The notes beneath the pieces were generated by a model. That model worked only from the letters and a program-made list of their open reading frames with translations, did not search any database and was not told the origin of the DNA. A program made the position numbers and the translations under genes. From assembly GCF_000261365.1 (NCBI RefSeq), contig NZ_AJVC01000004.1:434001-498000 (forward strand): a DNA stretch of 64,000 bases, given 5' to 3'. Positions 38,064 to 45,519 of this stretch are shown here, in pieces. The stretch's first letter is position 1. Each line of letters starts with the position of its first letter. This DNA comes from Herbaspirillum sp. GW103. GTDB taxonomy: Bacteria; Pseudomonadota; Gammaproteobacteria; Burkholderiales; Burkholderiaceae_D.

Positions 38064-38510
38064 CTATTTTACTTTTACTTTTTTGCTCCCCATTATGATG
38101 CGCTGGGGAGCATTAATGTCCCCGGTAATTTGCTGACCGACCGATCCGTGGATCGTCATCTGGACACTGCGCTTGTGAGTTTGCGATGGCGGTGACGCGT
38201 CAGATGTACTTATTCCCTCGGCGACGCCTAGTAAGCGAGCCTTCCCCATTAAGTCAAGATTGCGGAATCGAGCAAGTAATTGCTCCTCATCCGTCGATAG
38301 TGCTTGGCCACTTCTTATACCTGTAACGACAAATTGCACATCAACACCCAGACGAGAAACTGCTTGCAAATAGCCTGCGTCCGGGCGGCGTTCATCTTGT
38401 TCGTAAAACAATTGTGCACGGCGCTGCACCCCTCCTATGGCTGCAAATTCAGTTTGATTAAATCCCAGTCGGGTGCGTTCCGACTTGAGGCGTTCCCCAA
38501 TTGTGCTCAT
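38064..38510 (-). CDS. XRE/Cro-CI family repressor of the phage-like module
   Basis: 148 residues. N-terminal helix-turn-helix (G-E-R-L-K-S-E-R-T-R-L-G-F-N-Q-T-E-F-A-A-I-G-G-V) at 5-28, followed by a tail with G-S-V-G-Q-Q-I-T-G-D-I-N, an ending I associate with repressors of phage-like elements. It is divergent from the small early genes and overlaps their control region at its 5' end: its ATG (38510) is only 18 bp from the -35 box of the opposing promoter. It probably works like P2 C repressor, shutting the early operon. Confidence 0.88.
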   Translation of the reverse strand: MSTIGERLKSERTRLGFNQTEFAAIGGVQRRAQLFYEQDERRPDAGYLQAVSRLGVDVQFVVTGIRSGQALSTDEEQLLARFRNLDLMGKARLLGVAEGISTSDASPPSQTHKRSVQMTIHGSVGQQITGDINAPQRIIMGSKKVKVK

Positions 38511-38556
38511 AAAGACTCATAAATACATTGACATGAGTCCATTTGGACTCTATAGT
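38501..38556 (+). promoter_or_regulatory. early promoter with palindromic operator
   Basis: TTGACA (38528-38533) and TATAGT (38551-38556) are 17 bp apart, a near-perfect sigma-70 promoter. The spacer itself contains the perfect inverted repeat gagtcc-attt-ggactc (38535-38550). A second inverted pair, gactcat (38514-38520) / atgagtc (38533-38539), overlaps it, and ctcataaa is repeated at 38507-38514 and 38516-38523. These are likely sites for the XRE repressor; binding would block polymerase directly. Confidence 0.8.
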
Positions 38557-38596
38557 CACGCCATTGCTAAGTGACGTGTACAACCAATTATCCCAT

Positions 38597-38797
38597 ATGC
38601 CTACTTTCTCCAAGCACGTAGCCCGTCCCCATATCGATACCTCGGTGGCCGTTACCTTTCGCCTTGAAGCTGATGAAGAACAAAGACTGGCTGAGTTGGC
38701 CCGCCAGGATTTGCGCACCCGCTCGTCCTTTGTGCGCCTGCTGATCTTGCGCGGCATGGCCGCTTACGACAAAGACATCAAAGCCGAACGGGCTTGA
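38597..38797 (+). CDS. small putative ribbon-helix-helix-like protein
   Basis: 66 residues from ATG 38597. It reads V-A-V-T-F-R-L-E-A-D-E-E-Q-R-L-A-E-L-A-R, then R-S-S-F-V-R-L-L-I-L-R-G-M: a beta strand followed by two helices, the pattern of ribbon-helix-helix DNA-binding proteins. First gene after the operator-controlled promoter. An earlier in-frame ATG (38543) lies in the -35/-10 spacer and is unlikely. Confidence 0.65.
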   Translation: MPTFSKHVARPHIDTSVAVTFRLEADEEQRLAELARQDLRTRSSFVRLLILRGMAAYDKDIKAERA

Positions 38798-38812
38798 GCA
38801 TCGGAGACCGCC

Positions 38813-39055
38813 ATGTACGACGATCCCCGCAAAATCCGTCATCGCCGCATTGTTGTGCGCGTCAATGACGACAACTACGACATCATGAAAGCGCTGGCGC
38901 AGTATCAGGGTGAAAACCTGGCCACGCTGGCCCATGATCTGCTGATGCACCAGGCCATCGCCCTGGCGCAATCCTATTCGATGCCGATCTTATCCGAGCA
39001 GAACGTGCAAGCCAAGGCGCTCACGAGCCACTTTTCAGTGCCTCGCAATGCCTGA
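38813..39055 (+). CDS. hypothetical small protein of the early operon
   Basis: 80 residues, GGAG before ATG 38813. The basic N-terminus R-K-I-R-H-R-R-I-V-V-R-V-N-D-D-N-Y-D is followed by two helices (L-A-Q-Y-Q-G-E-N-L-A-T-L-A-H-D-L-L), again compatible with a ribbon-helix-helix fold. No known name. Overlaps the next gene by 8 bp. Confidence 0.65.
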   Translation: MYDDPRKIRHRRIVVRVNDDNYDIMKALAQYQGENLATLAHDLLMHQAIALAQSYSMPILSEQNVQAKALTSHFSVPRNA

Positions 39056-39248
39056 TCTCGAACTGCCGTTCACCCATCCTGCGTTAGTCGAAGCCTTGGA
39101 AGTGATCATGAACCGCGAAGGCTTCGACACGATTGAACAGGCTGCTGAGTTCGTCATGGCGCAATCTGTTCGAGAAGGTATCAAACGTATTACTGGCAAG
39201 GGGCGAGCACTCTACGCCATCAAGGGAAAGAAAACAACATGCGTGTAA
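39048..39248 (+). CDS. hypothetical small protein of the early operon
   Basis: 66 residues, mostly helical and acidic in its first half (A-L-V-E-A-L-E-V-I-M-N-R-E-G-F-D). Unrecognised. ATG overlaps the previous stop and its own end overlaps the next start, so it is translationally coupled within the operon. Confidence 0.6.
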   Translation: MPDLELPFTHPALVEALEVIMNREGFDTIEQAAEFVMAQSVREGIKRITGKGRALYAIKGKKTTCV

Positions 39249-39484
39249 TCAGCCTGCCGTGCCCCCATTGCCAAAGCCCAGTACGTGCAGCCAAAAGCCG
39301 GACCATGTCTACGCTGATGAAGGAAATCACCTATCGATGCCAGAACGTCGATTGCGGCCATACCTTCGTTGCCACGCTGGAGATTTCTCGTACTGTTTCC
39401 CTGTCGGCCATGCCCAATCCCGAGGTGAGCCTTCCCATCTCGCCCCGTGCGTACCTTGCACCCCAAGGAACAGGTACTGCCTGA
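39239..39484 (+). CDS. ogr: Ogr/Delta-like zinc-finger transcription activator
   Basis: 81 residues. Zinc ligands C-P-H-C near the N-terminus and C-Q-N-V-D-C later (residues 8-11 and about 34-39), with R-T-M-S-T-L-M-K-E-I-T-Y-R-C between, match the Ogr/Delta family. P2 Ogr and P4 Delta activate late (structural) gene promoters. No structural genes follow here, so the protein may act on a helper phage or be a leftover. Confidence 0.8.
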   Translation: MRVISLPCPHCQSPVRAAKSRTMSTLMKEITYRCQNVDCGHTFVATLEISRTVSLSAMPNPEVSLPISPRAYLAPQGTGTA

Positions 39485-39539
39485 CGAGCTGCTGACCGCC
39501 TAGCCGGTCGCTGAACCCCAAAATTTACTAAGACCTGTC

Positions 39540-39557
39540 GTGCGCCGTTTGGCGCAC
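39540..39557. other. perfect hairpin between ogr-like gene and next small gene
   Basis: gtgcgcc-gttt-ggcgcac, 7-bp stem, no T run. Could be a processing or protein-binding site in the early transcript. Confidence 0.45.
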
Positions 39558-39588
39558 GCGGGATTCGCTCACCCTAAAGAAACCTCAC

Positions 39589-39810
39589 ATGGCTCTCGAC
39601 CAGCAACAGACAACGCTTGCCCTCGCCTCGCTGCGGCTTCGCATGGGCGACGACCTCAAAGAATTTCAGTGCGCCCAGCGCATGCTGCAGCGCAAAGCCG
39701 TGCTGCAAGACGAACTGCAGTGGAATGTGATCTGGCAGGGGAAAAACGCTATTTCCGCCCGCCTCGTCCAGCGCTTGCAGCGTCTCGGCGGCCTGATGGG
39801 AGCATGGTAA
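39589..39810 (+). CDS. hypothetical small protein
   Basis: 73 residues, highly helical and basic (R-L-R-M-G-D-D-L-K-E-F-Q-C-A-Q-R-M-L). Unrecognised. Ends in G-A-W with its TAA overlapping the ATG of the small membrane protein gene. Confidence 0.6.
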   Translation: MALDQQQTTLALASLRLRMGDDLKEFQCAQRMLQRKAVLQDELQWNVIWQGKNAISARLVQRLQRLGGLMGAW

Positions 39811-39896
39811 TGCGTACTGTGATCGCCCATGGCATCGCTGTTCTGTTGCTGCTCGCCCCGGCTCTTCTGGCGGCTCTCGGGCTGGTGCGGGGGTAA
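39810..39896 (+). CDS. 28-residue single-span membrane protein
   Basis: M-R-T-V-I-A-H-G followed by an uninterrupted hydrophobic stretch (I-A-V-L-L-L-L-A-P-A-L-L-A-A-L-G-L-V) and R-G. One membrane span, positive inside at the N-terminus. ATG 39810 overlaps the previous stop; an ATG at 39804 would add two residues. Its own end overlaps the next ATG. Confidence 0.55.
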   Translation: MRTVIAHGIAVLLLLAPALLAALGLVRG

Positions 39897-40252
39897 TGAT
39901 GCGCGGTGCACGAATTAAGGACCATGCGTCATTCCGTCCGGCATCGGACCTGCTGCGCGAACGTGCGGCGTGGGTGCCCACGCCTCCGGGAAATGAAGCT
40001 GCCAAAGCTGAGCTAAGTAAATCCATTTCCCTGCTGCGTAATCGCAGGCGGCCCAATCTCCAAACCGGCATTGCCTATTCCTGGGCGGCAATGGCTAAGC
40101 CAGTGCGCCGACACATTCTGGCCCTGGCGGGACTCTCGGCGGATCGCTGGGAATGCCCTATTCACTCCTTCACAGAAGCCGAACGTCTGGCCATGCGCCA
40201 TGCGGTGCTACGTGCCATTACGACGTATGAAAGAGCGCTCAATGCAGTCTAG
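39896..40252 (+). CDS. hypothetical protein upstream of the replication gene
   Basis: 118 residues, basic, with a conserved-looking C-terminus (R-H-I-L-A-L-A-G-L-S ... E-A-E-R-L-A-M-R-H-A-V). Unrecognised; small genes of this size precede gene A in P2-like phages. Its last codons overlap the start of the replication gene. Confidence 0.65.
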   Translation: MMRGARIKDHASFRPASDLLRERAAWVPTPPGNEAAKAELSKSISLLRNRRRPNLQTGIAYSWAAMAKPVRRHILALAGLSADRWECPIHSFTEAERLAMRHAVLRAITTYERALNAV

Positions 40253-42290
40253 AACAGTCGATGCGAAGACCCGGCGTCGGCATCGGGCGTTCGTGGAGTC
40301 TCGGCAATTTGCGGGAGAGCTGGCACGTATTCCGTTGAAGTGGCGTGGGCGTGTCGTGAGCCAGGCGCTGGAACTGATGTCGGTATGGCACTGGAACAAG
40401 ATTTTTGAGCCTGTTGCGGTTCAATTCGTCAGGGAATTCGCTGAGCAATATGTGCCGGCTGGCGTGGATCTGTCTCAGGATGATGCCGATATTTGCGCCA
40501 CGGCCGAGAAAGCCGCCGAGAACGTCAAGAAGGTCTTGTGGAAAGCGATTTCTGATACCCACGCACGCGACCTCATCGAGCAGGAATGTAGTGACTACGG
40601 CATTGATATGCCTGAAGTCGATGATGACGATTTGCGCGCCATCATTGCGCGCTTGGTGGATCCGCGATGGTGGCGCAGGCAACTGCGCAAGGTGGTCGGA
40701 AGGGCCTTTGAGGGCGGCAATATCCGCCTGGGTTATGTCCACTATCACGGTGAGCCCTATGCCAGTAATGACGCCGTACTCTCTCGGCTGGCACAGAACA
40801 GGAGAAATGCCGCCGCTCTGGAAGCGACCATTGTGCGCAATGAGGCCGGGCAAGAGTTCAGCATTGCTGAGCTGGCTGAGAAGACCACTGCCAATAAGAC
40901 CATTCGTCGCGGCGAACTCATGCTGCGCATCAACGGTTTCGAGGTCATTGCGAAGGAATGCAATGATCAGGGTCTGTTCCTCACCTGGTCGTGCCCATCG
41001 CGCTTCCATGCGACGCTGCACACAGGCAAGCCGAATCCGAAATATGACGGTTCGGACCCACGCACGGCTAATCGATACCTGGGCAAGATGACTGCGCTGG
41101 CGCGTTCGGCACTGGCTCGGCGCGGCATCGGCCTGTATGGCTTCCGTATTGCTGAACCGCATCACGATGGCTGCCCGCACTGGCACATGCTGGTGTTCGT
41201 TCGCGCGTTGCCTGACTACACCACGCCGCACGTCAACGTGGCCAGCCGGGCTATCCGTGTCATGAAGCGATACGCCTGGCGCGTGGATCGCGGCGAGCCT
41301 GGCGCATTCAAGCGCCGCCTAGACGTGAAACGCATTGATTGGGCAAAAGGTAGTGCTGCGGGCTACATCGCTAAGTACGTGGCCAAGAACATCGATGGCG
41401 TGGCCGACCACAAGACCAAAGAGGGTTATCTCATCACCACCGATATGGCTGGGGATCGTGAGCTTACACCCTCGGCCCGCGTAGAAGCCTGGGCGGCTCG
41501 CTGGGGCATTCGCCAGTTCCAGCAATGGGGTGGCGCACCGGTAAGCGTCTGGCGCGAACTGCGCCGCGTGCCGGCAGATATGGTCAAACAGGCCCCGCCG
41601 GCCATGGCCGCTGCCTGGGATGCTGTGCAAAAAGTCGAAGGCGAGAAGCGTGCGTGCTGGGCGAGCTATCTGCGTGCGCAGGGTGGCGCTTTGGTGAAGC
41701 GCGACGATCTCATGGTCACGCTCGCGAAGGAAACCAAGACTGTCACTGGCCGCTATGAAGAGTGCGAACGTGTCATGCCCTATGGCGTCCAGTGCCGCCA
41801 GATGGTCGGGGTGGTTTTTAAATCCGTTCGTCACACATGGACGCCAGTTCAAGGGCACGACGCCCGCGCACAGGCGGGTTCGGGGTTCCCTTGGACTCGT
41901 GTAAATAACTGTACGCAGCCCGCTGGGACTGACTTTGCGGCGGATGTGTCCTTCGAGCCGAAGACATCACCAGCGCCAGTCATGTTCAAGCCCGACCAGG
42001 CCGCCCAGATCGATCATGCCTGGCTCGCCCTCGGCGCATGTCCCTGGCCTCGACCGGTGGTGGACGACATGCCGACATGGCCAGGGCCAGCCATGACCGC
42101 CGATGAACAGCGCCAGGCCCTAGCCGCCTGGGATGCCATCAAGGCGTGCCCCTGGCCACGCGTGTTGCCTGTGCCGGACAAGTCCCCGCGCCGCGGCACG
42201 CCGCGCCAGGTCGCCGACTGGCGCGTCGGCCGGCTTGATGTGACCGAACTTCCGATTGATCCCAACCCAACCAAAGGGAACGCCCCATGA
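40242..42290 (+). CDS. P2 gpA-type HUH replication initiation endonuclease
   Basis: 682 residues from ATG 40242 (GAAAGAG upstream; an ATG at 40227 lacks a ribosome site). The HUH motif lies in H-D-G-C-P-H-W-H-M-L-V-F (about residues 307-318), and the catalytic pair is Y375-I-A-K-Y379 in G-Y-I-A-K-Y-V-A-K-N. This is the Phage_GPA family. It nicks one strand at an origin and starts rolling-circle replication, staying covalently bound through tyrosine. In P2 the origin lies inside gene A; none could be pinned here. Presence of an intact gene suggests that the element can replicate after excision. Confidence 0.9.
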   Translation: MQSRTVDAKTRRRHRAFVESRQFAGELARIPLKWRGRVVSQALELMSVWHWNKIFEPVAVQFVREFAEQYVPAGVDLSQDDADICATAEKAAENVKKVLWKAISDTHARDLIEQECSDYGIDMPEVDDDDLRAIIARLVDPRWWRRQLRKVVGRAFEGGNIRLGYVHYHGEPYASNDAVLSRLAQNRRNAAALEATIVRNEAGQEFSIAELAEKTTANKTIRRGELMLRINGFEVIAKECNDQGLFLTWSCPSRFHATLHTGKPNPKYDGSDPRTANRYLGKMTALARSALARRGIGLYGFRIAEPHHDGCPHWHMLVFVRALPDYTTPHVNVASRAIRVMKRYAWRVDRGEPGAFKRRLDVKRIDWAKGSAAGYIAKYVAKNIDGVADHKTKEGYLITTDMAGDRELTPSARVEAWAARWGIRQFQQWGGAPVSVWRELRRVPADMVKQAPPAMAAAWDAVQKVEGEKRACWASYLRAQGGALVKRDDLMVTLAKETKTVTGRYEECERVMPYGVQCRQMVGVVFKSVRHTWTPVQGHDARAQAGSGFPWTRVNNCTQPAGTDFAADVSFEPKTSPAPVMFKPDQAAQIDHAWLALGACPWPRPVVDDMPTWPGPAMTADEQRQALAAWDAIKACPWPRVLPVPDKSPRRGTPRQVADWRVGRLDVTELPIDPNPTKGNAP

Positions 42291-42433
42291 CCGCGTTTCG
42301 TGTCGTCGTGCGCACTGCCAGCGCACGCCATTCCTACACCGCCATCGCAGCTCATAGCTGCGACGTGATCGCCGCCGCCGTCGATCGCTTTGGCGTGTGC
42401 TCTGTTACGGCCATTCAGGAGAACCAGAAGTGA
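42287..42433 (+). CDS. 48-residue hypothetical protein
   Basis: ATG overlaps the replication-gene stop (ATGA). Reads M-T-A-F-R-V-V-V-R-T-A-S-A-R-H-S-Y-T-A, a compact alpha/beta pattern with beta strand then helix (C-D-V-I-A-A-A-V-D-R-F). Small genes with this pattern commonly follow phage replication genes; function unknown. Stop overlaps the next GTG start. Confidence 0.6.
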   Translation: MTAFRVVVRTASARHSYTAIAAHSCDVIAAAVDRFGVCSVTAIQENQK

Positions 42434-42825
42434 ACGCAACCACAACCACCAATCCCGCCTTGTCTTACCGCGCTGAAGGCTACGCCGCCAAGTATTTCGC
42501 CAGGCAGCTGAAACAGCGTGATTTCGTCATGCTGCCGCCGCAGGCCCTGGACCGCATTACGTTCAATACACCCGATGACGGCGTGCTGGCAGGCTATGTG
42601 TCGGTCATCCGTCAGCACCTGGGCAACGGCCAGAAATTCGCGTGGGTAGAGTTAGATAACGAGCCGTCGGGAATGTTTCGCGGCGTGCCGCTGGCAGACA
42701 TCCTCACTTGCGACGATGCCGGAAATCGGCGTCGCAATAACCCGAACGGCGAAGCTAGACGTCTGTGCCTGAGCAACTACAGCGAAAAGTTGACTAGCAG
42801 AGGCATCACAAGCGCTTATCTCTAA
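42430..42825 (+). CDS. hypothetical protein downstream of the replication gene
   Basis: 131 residues, GTG start at 42430 behind AGGAGA. Begins N-A-T-T-T-T-N-P-A-L-S-Y-R-A-E-G-Y-A-A and contains aromatic-rich strands (F-A-W-V-E-L-D). A single-strand-DNA-binding role would fit rolling-circle replication but is only a guess. Unrecognised family. Confidence 0.6.
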   Translation: MNATTTTNPALSYRAEGYAAKYFARQLKQRDFVMLPPQALDRITFNTPDDGVLAGYVSVIRQHLGNGQKFAWVELDNEPSGMFRGVPLADILTCDDAGNRRRNNPNGEARRLCLSNYSEKLTSRGITSAYL

Positions 42826-42913
42826 AAATCAGAGCCTCTGGGGTCAGCTCCTACATACGCTGACCGAGCAATTGCATCCTAAGCTCCGACGCAGAAACAT
42901 GCCCTAAGCGCAA

Positions 42914-43162
42914 ATGAAGAAACCTAAAAAACAATCTACATCTGGCATCATGAAGGCGACAATCTACACAAGCTCTAAACAACAAACCTATTTTGTTGGG
43001 CAGCCTCTTTGCGACATCAATCACACAAGTGACGAGTTGCATTGTGAAACCACTGCTCCGAACGATTGCCTCTGCTGGAAAACCTATGGACTCTCCATTA
43101 CAGGTCTCAACGAATTGCTTCAAAAGCTGAGGGGCAGTCTGCGAAACGAAAGTGTGGCATGA
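42914..43162 (+). CDS. hypothetical small protein
   Basis: 82 residues, basic N-terminus and several cysteines (C-D-I, L-H-C, C-L-C-W). Unrecognised. Its stop overlaps the start of the PrtN-like gene, suggesting co-translation. A weak candidate because A+T and codon use differ from the preceding genes. Confidence 0.45.
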   Translation: MKKPKKQSTSGIMKATIYTSSKQQTYFVGQPLCDINHTSDELHCETTAPNDCLCWKTYGLSITGLNELLQKLRGSLRNESVA

Positions 43163-43395
43163 AGGCACAAATGTTCTTAGTAATGAAATACGAGCGCATG
43201 ACGATGACACTGGCTGAGGTCTGCGAGGAAATCAGCTTGGAGGTGGGCACAGCTCACAATAAAATCTCGGCAGGAACATTTCCTATCCCGACACGGAAGG
43301 AAGGTAGGAACCGCGTGGCTGATGTGCGTGACGTTGGCGAATACCTTGACAGGCAGCGTCAGGAAGCCAAGGTGGCGTATGCAACCCGACATTGA
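43159..43395 (+). CDS. PrtN/AlpA-like DNA-binding regulator
   Basis: 78 residues. M-F-L-V-M-K-Y-E-R ... L-A-E-V-C-E-E-I-S-L-E-V-G-T-A-H-N-K-I-S-A-G-T-F-P-I-P followed by V-R-D-V-G-E-Y-L-D follows the pattern of the pyocin activator PrtN family, a MerR/AlpA-like winged helix. Such proteins activate prophage or excision genes; this could be the excisionase or late regulator of the module. Confidence 0.65.
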   Translation: MKAQMFLVMKYERMTMTLAEVCEEISLEVGTAHNKISAGTFPIPTRKEGRNRVADVRDVGEYLDRQRQEAKVAYATRH

Positions 43396-43715
43396 TGCCT
43401 TAACTCAATAATGAAGACGCCTATCGTTTTCTTTATTGTAAGATCGACTGAAATCTCTCGGAAACCAATCACTTTGTGCGCCCGGCGTGAGTATGATTGT
43501 GATTTTACTGGGGACGATCAAAGCGCGCGGACTCAGGATGAGCAGTTCCCCGGAACTGTCATGACGGTTCTGCCCAATTCGCATGAAGAAGAATATGTAA
43601 ATCCACGACCCAAGTTAAAACTGTTCACGTTGATCGCTAAGCATATTCACATCCGTCGTGATGATATGGCTGGTGGTACGCTGAATCGGTCTCCGTCATA
43701 CCTACAGTTCCATTT
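43396..43715. other. 320-bp spacer, no supported gene
   Basis: A plus-strand open frame (43411-43965) crosses it but its second half is the antisense of the next gene and its protein text looks random. AT-rich; marks the end of the phage-like module. Confidence 0.45.
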
Positions 43716-44402
43716 TCACGGAGCTGGGGATGTGGTCATGGCCTGTGATTCATTTGTGTCACCGAGCAGGCGGCGAAATTCAGTCTCTAACTCGGCAATT
43801 GCTAGATCGCCTATGCGCTTTACTTCTACGCGAATATCGGCAAGATGTTCATGGAGAACTTCGCCGGTTTCTTGGCTAACCACCTGTTGTCCGCGATTCA
43901 CGGCAGCCCAGCCAATGATCCGCACCATGCTCTCTACTTTTTCTGCTGTGGCACGTGGCACGTAAATACGATGTGGGGGAAAGTAAGCGTTTACTGCTGT
44001 AAGCGCTTCCTGAAGTGCGCGATACTCTTTCTGAAGATCAACTCTGCCCGGAGTATGGTATGCCTCTCCAAAGGCAGCAGCGGCCTTGATAAGGTTCAGC
44101 ACCAACGAATAGACTTCAGCGACCACCTCTGCGCGCATCTTGTAAAGCGACGCAAACTGGACACTGCGCTCAGCGGCGGCAATTTGGAGCGAAGATTTAT
44201 GCGTTTCAACGTTGCGAGTCAAATCGAATTTGTGCGTTTCTACCGCTGTCGCCAGCGCCGATTTATGGTCCTCCAGATCTTTGCCAAACCGAGCCTTCAG
44301 TTTTTCCCCGAAGTAGTATTGCATCAACCAACCGACACCGCCGGTAACGATGGTGCTGGCGAGAACCGAAGATATCAGTTGGCGCCAATCTATTGAATCC
44401 AC
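43716..44402 (-). CDS. membrane-anchored coiled-coil protein of unknown function
   Basis: 228 residues from a GTG at 44402 preceded by CCGGAGA at the right distance; the longer frame to 44504 lacks this. One membrane span near residues 9-27 (I-S-S-V-L-A-S-T-I-V-T-G-G-V-G-W-L-M-Q). A helix-rich region follows with threefold E-T-H-K repeats (E-D-H-K-S, E-T-H-K-F, E-T-H-K-S), then a helical cytoplasmic domain. Similar single-span proteins occur in accessory islands; no known function. Transcribed opposite to its neighbours. Confidence 0.75.
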   Translation of the reverse strand: MDSIDWRQLISSVLASTIVTGGVGWLMQYYFGEKLKARFGKDLEDHKSALATAVETHKFDLTRNVETHKSSLQIAAAERSVQFASLYKMRAEVVAEVYSLVLNLIKAAAAFGEAYHTPGRVDLQKEYRALQEALTAVNAYFPPHRIYVPRATAEKVESMVRIIGWAAVNRGQQVVSQETGEVLHEHLADIRVEVKRIGDLAIAELETEFRRLLGDTNESQAMTTSPAP

Positions 44403-45019
44403 GGCTTTTCTCCGGAAATAATTAATACAATATCTGACGCCCATTTCCCGGCAAGGTTTTTCACTTTCTGGGCAATTTCTTACGGAAATGATGTGCAGGC
44501 CCATCGCTTAAAATTAGCGGGAAAGCCGCGCCAATAAAGCCTCCGACGCCTAATTCGCCTATCCAGGAGATTGAGTGTCGCCAAATAGAGACGCAGGGCG
44601 GAATATTTATGAAAATTCTCTTGCCAATCTAAAAATAATTAACCGCGCGCAAAGAGGCTTCCCTTCTGGGCTTTCGTAAAGTCAATTGGGGATTCAAAGA
44701 ATTATCACCTCGCCAACCCGGAAATAAGGGTTGCGCACTCCAGGGACGATACTTATTCTAATTACGTCCGGTACTTGACTACTAAATACGGGATCAACCC
44801 GCGATTGGAGACTAGATGCGGATATTTGGAGGTCTTCGGCGAACAGAGCTCACCCTATCCGCCGAAGGAAAGGAATCTCTGCTTTTACTCAAAGACCCTT
44901 CGGCCTGGAAATCGAAGTGTGCGGCCTAACCAGCCCCTCCGTCAATGTAGATAAACATGGATTCTGCCCTCCAATTCTTTGATTGAGTATTGCTTTTAAT
45001 CAACTTATGGAGAATCCTA
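44403..45019. other. 617-bp spacer, no supported gene
   Basis: No open frame with protein-like text and no RNA that I recognise. It must hold the promoters of the divergent coiled-coil gene and the DUF3606-like gene. Confidence 0.5.
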
Positions 45020-45250
45020 ATGGACGATCTTTCCAAACGTGGTCAACCTGACCGCTCTTTGCTCAACCGCCACGAAAAGTGGGAAGTTGACTATTTCGTT
45101 AAGCAGTTCAGCCAGCAGTACGGCACCCCACCCTCCCAAGGTGTCGAAGATAAGGCTCGACGTTTGATCCTGTCGGTACTGCCATCTGATGTCCGCCAGC
45201 GGGACTTGGTCAGTCAATGGCTGCTCAACAACTGGCAGCGTTACCACTAA
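45020..45250 (+). CDS. DUF3606-like small protein
   Basis: 76 residues, GGAGA before ATG 45020. The N-terminal M-D-D-L-S-K-R-G-Q-P-D-R-S-L-L-N-R-H-E-K-W-E-V matches the start of DUF3606 proteins (x-x-x-K-R-G-x-x-D-R-x-x-I-N). Function unknown. Followed by its own terminator, so it is expressed alone. Confidence 0.65.
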   Translation: MDDLSKRGQPDRSLLNRHEKWEVDYFVKQFSQQYGTPPSQGVEDKARRLILSVLPSDVRQRDLVSQWLLNNWQRYH

Positions 45251-45265
45251 GTAGCAAAGCAAAAC

Positions 45266-45285
45266 AGGGCGCTTCGGCGCCCTTT
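45266..45285 (+). terminator. terminator with TTCG tetraloop
   Basis: agggcgc-ttcg-gcgccct, perfect 7-bp stem with the very stable UUCG loop, 16 bp after the DUF3606-like stop; only three T follow. Confidence 0.75.
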
Positions 45286-45519
45286 AGATTATCTATTTAG
45301 CCATGCCGATGCGAAGGCATCTGCTCCGGTTCTTCTTTTTATCCTGAAGAAAAGAGACATGATTGAGCTTCCGATGGACTGATGAAACCATACTAAGAAG
45401 ATCCTCTGCGAAGACACTTCCTGGTTGTCCAGCACTACCCCGTATCAACAAAGGGAGAAATACAGGCCGATTCGGATTGTGGACTTTGGCGACGTTGCCT
45501 TTGACTATTCAATGACATA

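Noticed and set aside
43411-43965. 184-codon plus-strand frame
   Set aside because: Its second half is the antisense of the membrane-anchored coiled-coil gene, which has a good start site and protein-like text.
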